Part shown: in pieces, positions 9,091 to 17,024 of the stretch
Numbering within the stretch: the stretch's first letter is position 1
How the letters are laid out: every line of letters starts with the position of its first letter
Source of the DNA: Arthrobacter sp. MSA 4-2
GTDB taxonomy: Bacteria > Actinomycetota > Actinomycetes > Actinomycetales > Micrococcaceae
NCBI RefSeq assembly: GCF_016405885.1
Contig: NZ_JAEKGC010000011.1
Location: forward strand, 62,001-126,000
Direction: 5' to 3'
DNA length: 64,000 nt
Notes under the pieces: generated by a model
The model's database searches: none
What the model saw: only the letters and a program-made list of their open reading frames with translations
Told to the model about the DNA's origin: nothing
Position numbers and translations under genes: made by a program

Positions 9091-10440
9091 TCACGCGGGA
9101 CGGCCGCCGGGGCCGGTGACCATCCACCGGTCATCGCGCACGCGCCAGCCCAGGGTGGCGGCCCGTGCCGCCATGTAGCCGAGGGCGAAGGCTGCCCACA
9201 GCCAGACCAGGCCGGCACCGCCGGTGAGCCCGGTGCTGTGCACCCAGGCGAGCAGCGGAAGATAGACGATCAGGTTGAGGACTCCGGCGAGGGCGAGGTA
9301 ACGTGCGTCGCCGGCTCCGATCAGGACGCCGTCGAGCACGAACACGAATCCGCACACCGGCTGGGCGGCTGCAAGCACCCAGAGGCCCGCGGCGAAGGCC
9401 GCCTGCACCGATTCGTCGGGGGTGAAGATCCAGCCGGCGAAGGGCGCGGCCAGGGCCAGCAGCGCGCCGGTGAGCACGCCGAAGCCGACGCCCCACACGA
9501 TCATGCGCCGGGTGAGGGCACGGGCGAGGGTCTTGTTCGCCGCACCGAGTTCCTTCCCGATCAGCGCCTGGGCCGCAATGGCCAGCGCGTCGAGGGCGAA
9601 GGCGAGGAACGTGAACACCGTCATGACCAGCTGGTGGGCCGCGAGGGACACCGGTCCCTGGGCGGTGGCGACGAAGACCGTGGCCAGGATGGCAAGGCGC
9701 AGGCTGAGCGTGCGCAGCATCAGCCAGGAGCCGACGGTGGCGGTGGACCGCACCCCGCGCCAGGACGGCCGCAGCGGCACCGCGCCGGCGCGCGTGGACC
9801 GGAAGATGATCGCCAGGAAGGCCGCTGCCATGCCGCACTGGGTGATGCTGGTGCCCAGGGCGGAGCCGGCGACTGACAGTCCCGCTCCGTACACGAGCAG
9901 CAGGTTCAGCACGATGTTGACCCCGAAGCCCACCGCGGCGACGATCAGCGGTGTCCGGGTGTCCTGCAGGCCGCGCAGCACCCCGGTGGCGGCCAGGACC
10001 ACGAGGATCGCGGTGAGCCCGGGCATGGACCAGCGGAGGTAGTCGACGGCGAAGGCGTGCACCTCACCCCGGGCACCCAGGCCCGCGGTGAGCGCCGGGG
10101 CGAAGATCCAGCCGGCGGCGGAGAGCACAACGCCCAGGAGCACCGCAAGGCCGATGCCGTCGCGCCCGGCGGCCAGGGCTTCCTCGCGCCGGCCCGCGCC
10201 GAGGAGGCGGGCCACGGCCGGGGTGGTCGAGTAGGCGAGGAAGATCATCAGGCCCACCCCGGTCTGCAGGACGGTGGAGGCGAGGCCGACGCCGGCGAGC
10301 TCGGCGACGCCCAGGTGCCCGACGATGGCCGAGTCGGCCAGCAGGAAGAGGGGTTCGGCGATGAGCGCGCCCAGCGCGGGCACCGCCAGCCGGAGGATGC
10401 TGCGGCTGAGCTGCCGGTTTCCGGGGAGGGTTTCACTCAC
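9091..10440 (-). CDS. MATE-family efflux transporter, DinF-like
   Basis: 449-residue protein with about twelve transmembrane helices and the MATE opening ILRLAVPALGALIAEPLFLLADSAIVGHLG. The second half contains LLMRTLSLRLAILATVFVATAQGP, typical of the DinF subgroup. Members export cationic drugs or metabolites using a Na+ or H+ gradient. No regulator is adjacent. Confidence 0.9.
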   Translation of the reverse strand: MSETLPGNRQLSRSILRLAVPALGALIAEPLFLLADSAIVGHLGVAELAGVGLASTVLQTGVGLMIFLAYSTTPAVARLLGAGRREEALAAGRDGIGLAVLLGVVLSAAGWIFAPALTAGLGARGEVHAFAVDYLRWSMPGLTAILVVLAATGVLRGLQDTRTPLIVAAVGFGVNIVLNLLLVYGAGLSVAGSALGTSITQCGMAAAFLAIIFRSTRAGAVPLRPSWRGVRSTATVGSWLMLRTLSLRLAILATVFVATAQGPVSLAAHQLVMTVFTFLAFALDALAIAAQALIGKELGAANKTLARALTRRMIVWGVGFGVLTGALLALAAPFAGWIFTPDESVQAAFAAGLWVLAAAQPVCGFVFVLDGVLIGAGDARYLALAGVLNLIVYLPLLAWVHSTGLTGGAGLVWLWAAFALGYMAARAATLGWRVRDDRWMVTGPGGRPA

Positions 10441-10482
10441 CTGCTCAGCCTATAAGCCCGGCTCCCGGGAGCGGCACGGCCA

Positions 10483-11307
10483 TCACGGCCCCGTCCGGAC
10501 GAGGCCGGCCAGGAACCTCCGGAGGCGCCGGAGCCTGCTGAGAACCGGATCGGCGGCCAGGACCTCCGCCAGGAGCGCCGGCCGGTTGGTGATGATGCCG
10601 TCGGCGCCGAGCTGAATCAGTTCGCGCATGCGGCGGGGGTTGTCGACCGTGTAGGGCCACAGGACCATCCCGCCGCCGTGGACGCGGCGGACCAAATCGG
10701 CGGTGACCTTGGTGTTCTTCGGGTTGATGCAGTGCGCCCAGCCCGCCGCCCCGTCGATCTCCTGCGGGAGCGGCGGCCCGCCCAGCAGACCCACCGGCAC
10801 CTCCGGCAGGAGGAGGTGGAACTCGTTGACGAAGGTCCAGTCGGCTGACTGCACCACCAGCTGCCCGGCCGAGGCTTCCTCAAGCCAGCCTGCGGCGTCG
10901 AGCACCGAGTGAAGGTCGTCGGCGATGCCCGGGGCGGATGCGGGATCCTTGACCTCAAGCAGCAGGCCCGCCCGGCCGGCCAGGGCGGTGAGGACCTCGT
11001 AGAGCGTGGGGACCCGGACCCCCGCGAAGCCGGGCCCGAACCAGCTTCCCGCGTCGAGATCGCGGATTTCGGGCAGGGTGAACCCGGCGACGTCGTACCG
11101 GGCGCGGCCGGGGAACACCCGGAGCACATCCGTGGTCCGCTGCAGGGTGGGGTCGTGGATGACGACCAGCTCCCCGTCCAGGGTCCGGCGCACGTCGATC
11201 TCCACGAAATCCGCGCCGTGGTCGACGGCGAGGGCGACGGCCGCAAGAGTGTTTTCGGGGGCGTCGGCGGACGCGCCGCGGTGCGCAATGACCTTAACTT
11301 TTCCCAC
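10483..11307 (-). CDS. Glycerophosphodiester phosphodiesterase, cytoplasmic type
   Basis: Hydrolyses glycerophosphodiesters to glycerol-3-phosphate and an alcohol. The 274 residues form a GDPD TIM barrel: HRGASADAPENT near the start, metal-binding EIDVRRT and the second His in VVIHDPTL, LEVKDP, and a late PYTVDNPRRM loop. No signal peptide, so it acts in the cytosol, unlike the secreted GDPD at 45177-46274. GTG start; no clear ribosome site. Confidence 0.9.
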   Translation of the reverse strand: MGKVKVIAHRGASADAPENTLAAVALAVDHGADFVEIDVRRTLDGELVVIHDPTLQRTTDVLRVFPGRARYDVAGFTLPEIRDLDAGSWFGPGFAGVRVPTLYEVLTALAGRAGLLLEVKDPASAPGIADDLHSVLDAAGWLEEASAGQLVVQSADWTFVNEFHLLLPEVPVGLLGGPPLPQEIDGAAGWAHCINPKNTKVTADLVRRVHGGGMVLWPYTVDNPRRMRELIQLGADGIITNRPALLAEVLAADPVLSRLRRLRRFLAGLVRTGP

Positions 11308-11370
11308 GAAGCCGCTGTCCTCCCGCCGTACGCGAACCGCCGGGCATAGCCCACCCCGGACAGGGCACAG

Positions 11371-11402
11371 CCTACCCGTCCGGCCGAGGGCGGACGGGTA
11401 GG
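11371..11402 (-). terminator. Strong hairpin after the MOSC gene
   Basis: Perfect 12-bp stem CCTACCCGTCCG / CGGACGGGTAGG with an 8-nt loop, starting 14 nt after the MOSC stop and separating it from the GDPD gene. Confidence 0.7.
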
Positions 11403-11415
11403 TGGCCGTGCAGGG

Positions 11416-11988
11416 TCAGGGCAGCCGGGTGGCCCGGCGCAGGGCCGGAACGTGCGCCTGCCAGGGCTCCAGCGGCACGGGGCTGACCAGCACGGCCTGC
11501 CCGCGGTGCAGCACACCGTCCGAGAGCACCTGGCAGCGGATGCCCCCTCGCCCGCGCATCGCGGAGTGCACGCCGGGGGCCATCACCCGGTCCATCCAGA
11601 CACAGGGGTGCGCCGGCCGCCCGCCCCGAAGCCTCACGGTGTCGCCGCCGGATTCCAGCGCGAACTCCTCCCCGATCAGGGGTGCCAGCTGGGCGCCCCG
11701 AAGGATCACATTGCGCCGTGGAAGCAGCGGGTCGAAGTGCTCGACCCCCAGTTCATCGGCGATTGCATCGAGGGCCTCGACCGCCATCAGCGTCACGGCC
11801 GCATCCATGTGCGCCGCCTTGCCGAAGAACCGGTCGCCGACGATCCCCTTGCCCGCCACGAGGTCAACCCTGTCGGCGTCCGTCGTCGGGACGTCCGCCG
11901 CTCCGTCGCGGGCGCGGCCGAAGTACGCGTGCGCCGGCGACACGAGCAGGTGCAGCACCTCCACGTCGTACCGAAACGATGTCGTCAT
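11416..11988 (-). CDS. MOSC-domain protein
   Basis: 190-residue single-domain protein with the MOSC core: GKGIVGDRFFGKAAH, RRNVILRGAQL, and a conserved Cys in GRPAHPCVWMD. MOSC proteins handle molybdenum-cofactor sulfur chemistry or detoxify N-hydroxylated bases (YiiM/YuaD type). No molybdenum genes are nearby, so the substrate is open. It is 9 nt downstream of the FAD oxidase gene and probably co-transcribed with it. Confidence 0.85.
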   Translation of the reverse strand: MTTSFRYDVEVLHLLVSPAHAYFGRARDGAADVPTTDADRVDLVAGKGIVGDRFFGKAAHMDAAVTLMAVEALDAIADELGVEHFDPLLPRRNVILRGAQLAPLIGEEFALESGGDTVRLRGGRPAHPCVWMDRVMAPGVHSAMRGRGGIRCQVLSDGVLHRGQAVLVSPVPLEPWQAHVPALRRATRLP

Positions 11989-11997
11989 GACCTCAAG

Positions 11998-13392
11998 CTA
12001 TCTCCGCGAGCCCGCCGGCACTGCATATGAGGCATCGCGGCCGAACACACCCTGCGGATCCACCCGCCGGCGGACTACCTCGACCTGCTCCGCCACCGAG
12101 GCGTCGAAGGAACGCTGCGGCCCATCGAAGCGGTCAACGAAGCTTGGAGCGGTCAGGCCGGTGTCCCAGGGCTCAAGCACCGCACGCAGTGCGGCCAGTC
12201 CGGCCTCCACCCCCTCCGCGGCGTCGGGGCCGGCGAGGATGCCTATGCTGAGCGAGCCGTAGGCACCTGGCAGGGAGTTCACGACCCCACCCCGTGGATC
12301 GGCGACGGCCAGGGCCCCACCGAGCTGCCGGAGCTCAACGATCGTCAGGTGGGCCCCATCGGCCGTGCCTGCGATCGATAGCAGAGCCAGGCGCCCGGCG
12401 GCACCGAGTGGCTTCAGCATCTGGTGGTCGCCTACGAACGGTGCCGGGTCCGGGGGATCCATGTGGGTTGCGGGCACGTCGGTGGGGACCCCGGGGTGCC
12501 AGGTGTCGAGGATCGGTTCGACCCGCCGGCGGAGGGGTTCCAGGAGGTCCGCGGCGATCTCCGCCCCGGAGCGCCCCTCCCCGTCGAGTACGGCTCCGTC
12601 GATGCACACGACCGGGCCCGCCGTAAGCGCCGGTGGAATCCCTGGCAGGGGCGGCAGGTTCATGACGCGGAAGGCAGTGGAGGCCTCGGGCGGTGCCGTC
12701 GCGGCCCACTCCTCCCACGCCTGAAGCAGGAACGGGGCCTCGGCGGCCGGCCAGAACGCGGCACCGGTGAACACCGAGTCGATGGCGAAGAGGGCCACCG
12801 TCACCGAGACGACGACGCCGAAGCCGCCGCCACCACCGCGCAGCGCGTCGAACAGTTCACGGTCGTTGTCGTGGTCCACCGTGACGACGGCACCATCCGC
12901 GGTGACGAGCGTGATCGAGGTGACCGAGTTCGAGGCGAGGCCGTACCGCCTGCCGTAGAAGCTCAGCCCCGTCCGCAGCAGGTACCCGACAGCCCCCACC
13001 GTCGGGGAGGACCCGTGCAGCGGAACCAGACCGTGGGGAGCGGAGGCGGCCAGCACCTCCCCCCAGGGAGTGCCCGCCGGAATCACCGCCGTCCGTGCCT
13101 CCGGGTCAACAGTGACCCCGCCTTCCAGCCGCGCCCGGATGAGCACGTCGTCCACCCCGTAGGGCAGCGCCGAGCCGGAGGCATGCCCGGTGGCATGCAC
13201 CCGCACCGACAGGTCCTGTGCCCTCGCCTCCCTGATGATGGCCTGGACTTGGGCGACGGTGGTGGCCGTCGCGGCGAACTGCGGACGGATCTCCACCGCC
13301 AGGTTGTAGCTGGAGGTGGCGGCTGTGTAGGCGCTCTCCCCGGCGGCAGCCAGGATGGGGCCGGTGGCGGCTGGATTCGGTTCTGCGGTCAC
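11998..13392 (-). CDS. FAD-linked oxidase (PCMH/BBE family)
   Basis: 464-residue flavoprotein. The FAD domain includes QFAATATTVAQVQAIIREA, a candidate histidyl-FAD attachment in ATGHASG, GAVGYLLRTGLSFYGRRYGLASNSV and FDALRGGGGGFGVVV. The C-terminus has the berberine-bridge-like VDPQGVFGRD. No secretion signal. GTG 13392 has CAGGAGA 5 nt upstream; the frame is open further upstream but that part is low-complexity and repetitive. Substrate unknown; family members oxidise sugars, alcohols or alkaloids with O2. Confidence 0.85.
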   Translation of the reverse strand: MTAEPNPAATGPILAAAGESAYTAATSSYNLAVEIRPQFAATATTVAQVQAIIREARAQDLSVRVHATGHASGSALPYGVDDVLIRARLEGGVTVDPEARTAVIPAGTPWGEVLAASAPHGLVPLHGSSPTVGAVGYLLRTGLSFYGRRYGLASNSVTSITLVTADGAVVTVDHDNDRELFDALRGGGGGFGVVVSVTVALFAIDSVFTGAAFWPAAEAPFLLQAWEEWAATAPPEASTAFRVMNLPPLPGIPPALTAGPVVCIDGAVLDGEGRSGAEIAADLLEPLRRRVEPILDTWHPGVPTDVPATHMDPPDPAPFVGDHQMLKPLGAAGRLALLSIAGTADGAHLTIVELRQLGGALAVADPRGGVVNSLPGAYGSLSIGILAGPDAAEGVEAGLAALRAVLEPWDTGLTAPSFVDRFDGPQRSFDASVAEQVEVVRRRVDPQGVFGRDASYAVPAGSRR

Positions 13393-13531
13393 TATGGTCT
13401 CCTGAATTTCCTGATTCCTGGGTTTCCTGGGTCCCCTCGGAAGGGCACTCTTGCCCGGGCAGGCCGCCACCGACGCCTGGTCGATACGCGGACTTGAGGG
13501 GGAATGGGTTCAATCGGCTCGGGATGCCGGC

Positions 13532-14194
13532 TTAGTATCCCGGGGCCTCCGACGGAGCAGCCGTCTGGGCGGCCTTCTTGCCGGTTCCGTCGATCGTGAA
13601 CCAGGTGCCCCCAATGCCCTGGCCAAGCGCCTGACCCGGGGCTGTATCCCCGGCGAAGTAGTAAACGGGCCATCCGCCAAGAGTCACCTGGCAGGTCCCG
13701 TCGGACCGTTCGACGTAGCCGATCAGGCTGGCGTCGACGTTCTCAGTGTAGATTTTGGCGGTGCCGTCCACCAGTAGCGGCGGCCAGTTCACGGCGCAGT
13801 CATCGACACAGGTGGTAGTGGACGGGTTGGCGGTGTCCTTGTCGAAGCGGTAGAGGGAGAATCCGCCCGCGTCCGTCACGGCGGTGCCGGCCGCCGGTCC
13901 CGCCGTGAGCTGGATGGCGTTCTTGGCGCTGTACCGATCGGCGGTGTCCAGCAGGGTCGGGGCGGCGCCGTCGAAAATCTGCACGGCCCCCTGGGTGCGC
14001 ACCAGCGTCGGAGCCTTTGCGGGCGCCGGGGATGCTTCGCCCGGTGCGGGTGCAGCCTCCGCCGGGGCGGGCGCGGCCGAGGTCGGCGCGGCGGAGGCGG
14101 TTGAGGCCGGTTCGGCGGCTGCGCTGCAGCCGGCCAGGGTCGCCAGGAGAACGGGGATCAGTGCTGCTTTGAGGGCGGTGCGGTTCAGGGTCAT
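13532..14194 (-). CDS. Secreted-repeat lipoprotein (COG4315/PF03640 type)
   Basis: 220-residue predicted lipoprotein: a lipobox LAGC after the signal peptide, a 40-residue Ala/Pro linker, then two secreted-repeat motifs. The first is GFSLYRFDKDT...CVDDCAVNWPPLLV and the second GWPVYYFAGDTAPG. The domain is of unknown function but recurs next to actinobacterial ECF sigma/anti-sigma pairs. ATG 14194 has AAAGGA 7 nt upstream; the longer frame lacks a signal peptide. The promoter region carries TGAACC-N16-CGTGTG, the same as that of the sigma factor at 15656, so the lipoprotein is a likely regulon member. Confidence 0.85.
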   Translation of the reverse strand: MTLNRTALKAALIPVLLATLAGCSAAAEPASTASAAPTSAAPAPAEAAPAPGEASPAPAKAPTLVRTQGAVQIFDGAAPTLLDTADRYSAKNAIQLTAGPAAGTAVTDAGGFSLYRFDKDTANPSTTTCVDDCAVNWPPLLVDGTAKIYTENVDASLIGYVERSDGTCQVTLGGWPVYYFAGDTAPGQALGQGIGGTWFTIDGTGKKAAQTAAPSEAPGY

Positions 14195-14245
14195 TCGATC
14201 GTCCTTTGACTGGGGGTGGAGGTGATGGCGGTCCATCACATCCAC

Positions 14246-14273
14246 CACACGGACCATGTCGCTAAACGGTTCA
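14246..14273 (-). promoter_or_regulatory. ECF-type promoter of the lipoprotein gene
   Basis: On the minus strand TGAACC (14273-14268), 16 nt, CGTGTG (14251-14246), about 50 nt before the start codon. It matches the -35/-10 pattern and spacing upstream of the ECF sigma operon and the published SigL pattern as I recall it (TGAACC, CGTGTC). Confidence 0.65.
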
Positions 14274-14411
14274 CCCGGGGGGGCTCCGGCCGTTCCGCGG
14301 CCGGGAACCGGGTAAAGTAGTGGGGTCCCGGGCACGCAGTCTCCGCATCACCGCTTCGGGATCTTTGTTCGGAAGGCGCACCACCTGAATTCCAGATTTT
14401 TCCGGCACATC

Positions 14412-14440
14412 GGAACAAGCGTTTCACCGTCAGCCGTGGG
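14412..14440 (+). promoter_or_regulatory. Possible weaker ECF-type promoter of the DUF1996 gene
   Basis: GGAACA, 17 nt, CGTGGG, ending 9 nt before the GTG start. It is a degenerate version of the two TGAACC-N16-CGTGT promoters in this region. Spacing and -10 differ by one, so support is modest. Confidence 0.35.
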
Positions 14441-14448
14441 TCGACTCC

Positions 14449-15429
14449 GTGTCCGGTGACCCGGGAGGGAAGTTCAAGGCTCCCGCCCTTGCGTTCCTCC
14501 TTGCCGTTATCGCCGCGCTCACCGCGGGGCTGCTGCTCCTCCCGGGGGCCGCAGGGTCGTCACCGAGCGCCGCTGCGTACGAGCCGATCTCGAAGGCTCC
14601 CCGAGCCGCTGCCGCCCCCGAAGCGCAGCCCGGGGCCTCCCTCGGGTCGTTCACCGTCGACTGCGGGGTGAACAGCGGCAAGGTGCGGAACTCCGACAAC
14701 CTCGTCGTTAGCCCCGGCAAGCGTGGTGCCGCGCACCACGTCCATGATTACGTCGGCAACCTCTCCACCAACGCCTTCTCCACCGAGGAGAGCCTCACGG
14801 CGGCCGGGACCACCTGCACGAACGGCGACAGGTCGTCCGTCTACTGGCCCGTGCTCCGGGTCGGTCCGGGGGCCGGGCACGGCACGCACGGCGCAGCGGC
14901 CGACGACGAGGGCATCCTCACCCCGCGCTCCGTCCGCATCGAGTTCCGGGGCAGCCCTGCCGCCAATGTCGTGCCGCTGGCCCCGAATGTCCGCACGGGC
15001 GCGGGAAACGCCCACGGGTACACCCAGGCGGGGGCGGGGACGGACCACCTACGGTGGTCCTGCTCGGGCAGCCCCGACCTCGCCAGCCGGCACTATCCGC
15101 TCTGCCCCGCAGGCGAAGACACGGTGCGCATTTTTGATTTCCCCAGCTGCTGGGACGGGCGGTCGGTCGACAGCCCCAACCACCGCTCCCACCTCGGCTA
15201 TCCGGACGGCGCCGGCTTCTGCCCGCCGGGCACGTTCCCGGTGCCCCAGCTCCACCTCGAGGTGGCCTACGCCGTGCCCGCCGGCGCCCGGTACGTCGTC
15301 GACGCGTTCCCGGAGGAACGCTCAAGCCCGGTGAGCGACCATGCCCACTTCATCAACCTGATGTCCGCCGGACTGATGGACAGCGTGGTCCGGTGCCTCA
15401 ACGAGGGACGGCACTGCGTCCCTGAGTAG
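14449..15429 (+). CDS. DUF1996-domain secreted protein
   Basis: 326-residue protein with a signal peptide or N-terminal anchor (hydrophobic APALAFLLAVIAALTAGLLLLPG) and a DUF1996 body. Visible family features are HHVHDYVGN, SVYWPVL, FPSCWDG, NHRSHLGYPDG and CPPGTFPVPQLHLEVAY. The function of DUF1996 is unknown; related proteins occur in fungi and actinomycetes and are extracellular. GTG start. It lies between the lipoprotein and the ECF sigma operon, which hints at the same regulon. Confidence 0.85.
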   Translation: MSGDPGGKFKAPALAFLLAVIAALTAGLLLLPGAAGSSPSAAAYEPISKAPRAAAAPEAQPGASLGSFTVDCGVNSGKVRNSDNLVVSPGKRGAAHHVHDYVGNLSTNAFSTEESLTAAGTTCTNGDRSSVYWPVLRVGPGAGHGTHGAAADDEGILTPRSVRIEFRGSPAANVVPLAPNVRTGAGNAHGYTQAGAGTDHLRWSCSGSPDLASRHYPLCPAGEDTVRIFDFPSCWDGRSVDSPNHRSHLGYPDGAGFCPPGTFPVPQLHLEVAYAVPAGARYVVDAFPEERSSPVSDHAHFINLMSAGLMDSVVRCLNEGRHCVPE

Positions 15430-15440
15430 GGCCTTTCCTT

Positions 15441-15456
15441 CCGCGCCGAAGCGCGG
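15441..15456 (+). terminator. Hairpin after the DUF1996 gene
   Basis: CCGCGC-CGAA-GCGCGG, a perfect 6-bp stem with a stable tetraloop, 11 nt after the stop codon. Confidence 0.5.
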
Positions 15457-15490
15457 ATCCGGGGTATTTCACAATCCGCCGGCCGTCCAT

Positions 15491-15518
15491 TGAACCGGTT
15501 CGGCCCGGGGCACGTGTT
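15491..15518 (+). promoter_or_regulatory. ECF-type promoter of the sigma operon
   Basis: TGAACC (15491-15496), 16 nt, CGTGTT (15513-15518). The match to the lipoprotein promoter suggests the sigma factor transcribes its own operon. Confidence 0.65.
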
Positions 15519-15554
15519 CCCCCTTGTACCGCTGAAAAGAAGCTGAGGAGTGAC

Positions 15555-15659
15555 ATGCACGCGTCTGCGCCACAGAACGCTGCTCCCGTAGTGGGTAGGG
15601 GCCGGGCATGGAGGCATTCCTCCTGCCGGTCGATCCCGATGAAGGGACAGGGCGAATGA
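15555..15659 (+). CDS. Possible 34-residue leader peptide ahead of the sigma factor
   Basis: A short open frame begins MHASAPQNAAPVV and ends with MKGQGE. Its ATG follows a strong GAGGAG site by 4 nt, it lies downstream of the ECF promoter, and its TGA overlaps the sigma-factor ATG as ATGA. This layout suggests translational coupling. No similarity to a known peptide is recognised, and the frame could be chance. Confidence 0.4.
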   Translation: MHASAPQNAAPVVGRGRAWRHSSCRSIPMKGQGE

Positions 15660-16210
15660 TCCTACGACGGCGGGCCCAGGTGGATCCCGGGGACGAATTC
15701 ATCCGCACCCTCTTCCAGGAGCACGGCAACGCGATGCTCGCGTACGCCACCCGCCTCACCGGCGACCGGGCGGCGGCCGAGGATGTTGTGCAGGAAACAC
15801 TGATCCGGGCGTGGAAACACGAGGAAACCCTCGGCAACGGCAAAGGGTCTGTGCGCGGATGGCTCCTCACCGTGGTCCGGAACATCATCACCGACCGGAT
15901 TCGGGCGCGTAATGCCCGGCCGCTCGAGGTTGCGGAGAACGAAATGACGGTGCCGCTGGAGCCCGACCATTCGGCGTCGGTCGTGACCACCATGGTGACA
16001 ATGGATGCGCTGGAACAGTTATCCTCCGACCACCGTGATGTGCTGAGATGCGTCTACCTTGAGGGGCGGACGGTTGGAGAGACGGCGGAGCGGCTCGGCA
16101 TTCCGCCGGGCACCGTGAAATCCCGAACGTACTATGCCCTGCGTACTCTGCGGGAGCGCTTCAATGATCTGGGGCTCAACATGGAAGGAGTAGCCCATGA
16201 ACATGTTTGA
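15656..16210 (+). CDS. ECF RNA polymerase sigma factor, SigL-like
   Basis: 184-residue group 4 sigma factor. Region 2 contains EHGNAMLAYATRLTGDRAAAEDVVQETLIRAWKH and WLLTVVRNIITDRIRARNARP; region 4 contains LSSDHRDVLRCVYLEGRTVGETAERLGIPPGTVKSRTYYALRTLR in separate conserved blocks. ATG 15656 is preferred over ATG 15608 because it has AAGGGA upstream and overlaps the stop of a short leader frame, while the extra 16 residues of the longer form look unconserved. It overlaps the zinc anti-sigma gene, the classic pair, and likely drives its own promoter. Confidence 0.9.
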   Translation: MILRRRAQVDPGDEFIRTLFQEHGNAMLAYATRLTGDRAAAEDVVQETLIRAWKHEETLGNGKGSVRGWLLTVVRNIITDRIRARNARPLEVAENEMTVPLEPDHSASVVTTMVTMDALEQLSSDHRDVLRCVYLEGRTVGETAERLGIPPGTVKSRTYYALRTLRERFNDLGLNMEGVAHEHV

Positions 16211-16922
16211 TGCCCACCTCGATGTCCAGGCAGTGTGGATGGACGAGCTGACCGGCGAGGAGGAGAGGCACGCGCGGGACCATCTTGCGGCGTGCCAGGC
16301 CTGCCGGGATGAGCTCGACTCCCTGCGGGCGCTCGAAGGCTCCCTGCGGTCCCTCCCCCCGGAGGCCCTGCTTGAAGGACCACCGCCAGACGCGGATCTG
16401 CTGCTGCAGCGCACCCTTCGGCAGCGCCGGACCCTCGGGACACCTCAGGCACGCGCGGGACGGCGGCGGGTGGCTACCTTCGCGGCAGCCGCGGCGCTGG
16501 TGGCGTTTGTCGCGGGAGTCAGCGGGACGGTGGGTTACACGATGAACGCCCCGCAGGCGTCCACCCCCGTTCCGCCCGCCCCGCCGGCGGCCACCGCTCC
16601 GGCGACCGAGGTGCCGGGAACCCGGTATGCGAGCACCGTCGACGCGGCCACCGGCGCCCGGCTCACGGTGAGCGTCCAGCCGGCGGCCGGGTTCGTGAAG
16701 GTCAACGCGGCCGTGACCGGCATCCCCGCGGGGGAACGGTGCCGGCTTATCGTGGAGGGCATCGACGGGAACCGGGAGATCGCCGGAAGCTGGGTCATTT
16801 CCGAGAAGGGCGCGGCCGAAGGGGCAACGATCAACGGAAGCGCGATCTTCGATCCTTCGCAGGTCCGGGCCGTCATGATCGAGAACTCGGACGGGAAGCG
16901 GTTCGCGGCGGCGACCCTCTGA
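16197..16922 (+). CDS. Membrane zinc-binding anti-sigma factor (zf-HC2/ZAS)
   Basis: 241-residue single-pass protein that should hold the upstream sigma factor inactive. The N-terminus has the ZAS motif HLAACQAC (His29, Cys33, Cys36), a basic stretch, one helix VATFAAAAALVAFVAGVSGTVGY, then an extracytoplasmic Ala/Pro linker and a C-terminal domain similar to those of RskA/RslA-type proteins. ATG 16197 has GGAAGGAG 6 nt upstream and overlaps the sigma stop by 14 nt. Release would follow oxidation of the Zn site or cleavage from outside. Confidence 0.9.
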   Translation: MNMFDAHLDVQAVWMDELTGEEERHARDHLAACQACRDELDSLRALEGSLRSLPPEALLEGPPPDADLLLQRTLRQRRTLGTPQARAGRRRVATFAAAAALVAFVAGVSGTVGYTMNAPQASTPVPPAPPAATAPATEVPGTRYASTVDAATGARLTVSVQPAAGFVKVNAAVTGIPAGERCRLIVEGIDGNREIAGSWVISEKGAAEGATINGSAIFDPSQVRAVMIENSDGKRFAAATL

Positions 16923-16986
16923 CGCCTGCTGCGGGCGCCGGTTCGAACGGCCGCCGGCACCCCGGCGGACACTGGGCGTCGCGGGT

Positions 16987-17019
16987 GCCGGCGGGCACGG
17001 AGGGGCCGTGCCCGCCGGC
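16987..17019. terminator. Bidirectional hairpin between anti-sigma and carboxypeptidase genes
   Basis: Perfect 14-bp stem GCCGGCGGGCACGG / CCGTGCCCGCCGGC with a 5-nt loop, lying between two convergent genes. Confidence 0.8.
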
Positions 17020-17024
17020 GGCGG

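Noticed and set aside
13400-13440. TTCCTG-rich repeats upstream of the FAD oxidase at 11998 as an operator
   Set aside because: Short and imprecise; more likely low-complexity leader sequence.
15608-15655. Longer N-terminus for the ECF sigma factor
   Set aside because: The extra 16 residues look unlike sigma region 2, and the downstream ATG has a ribosome site and ATGA coupling.
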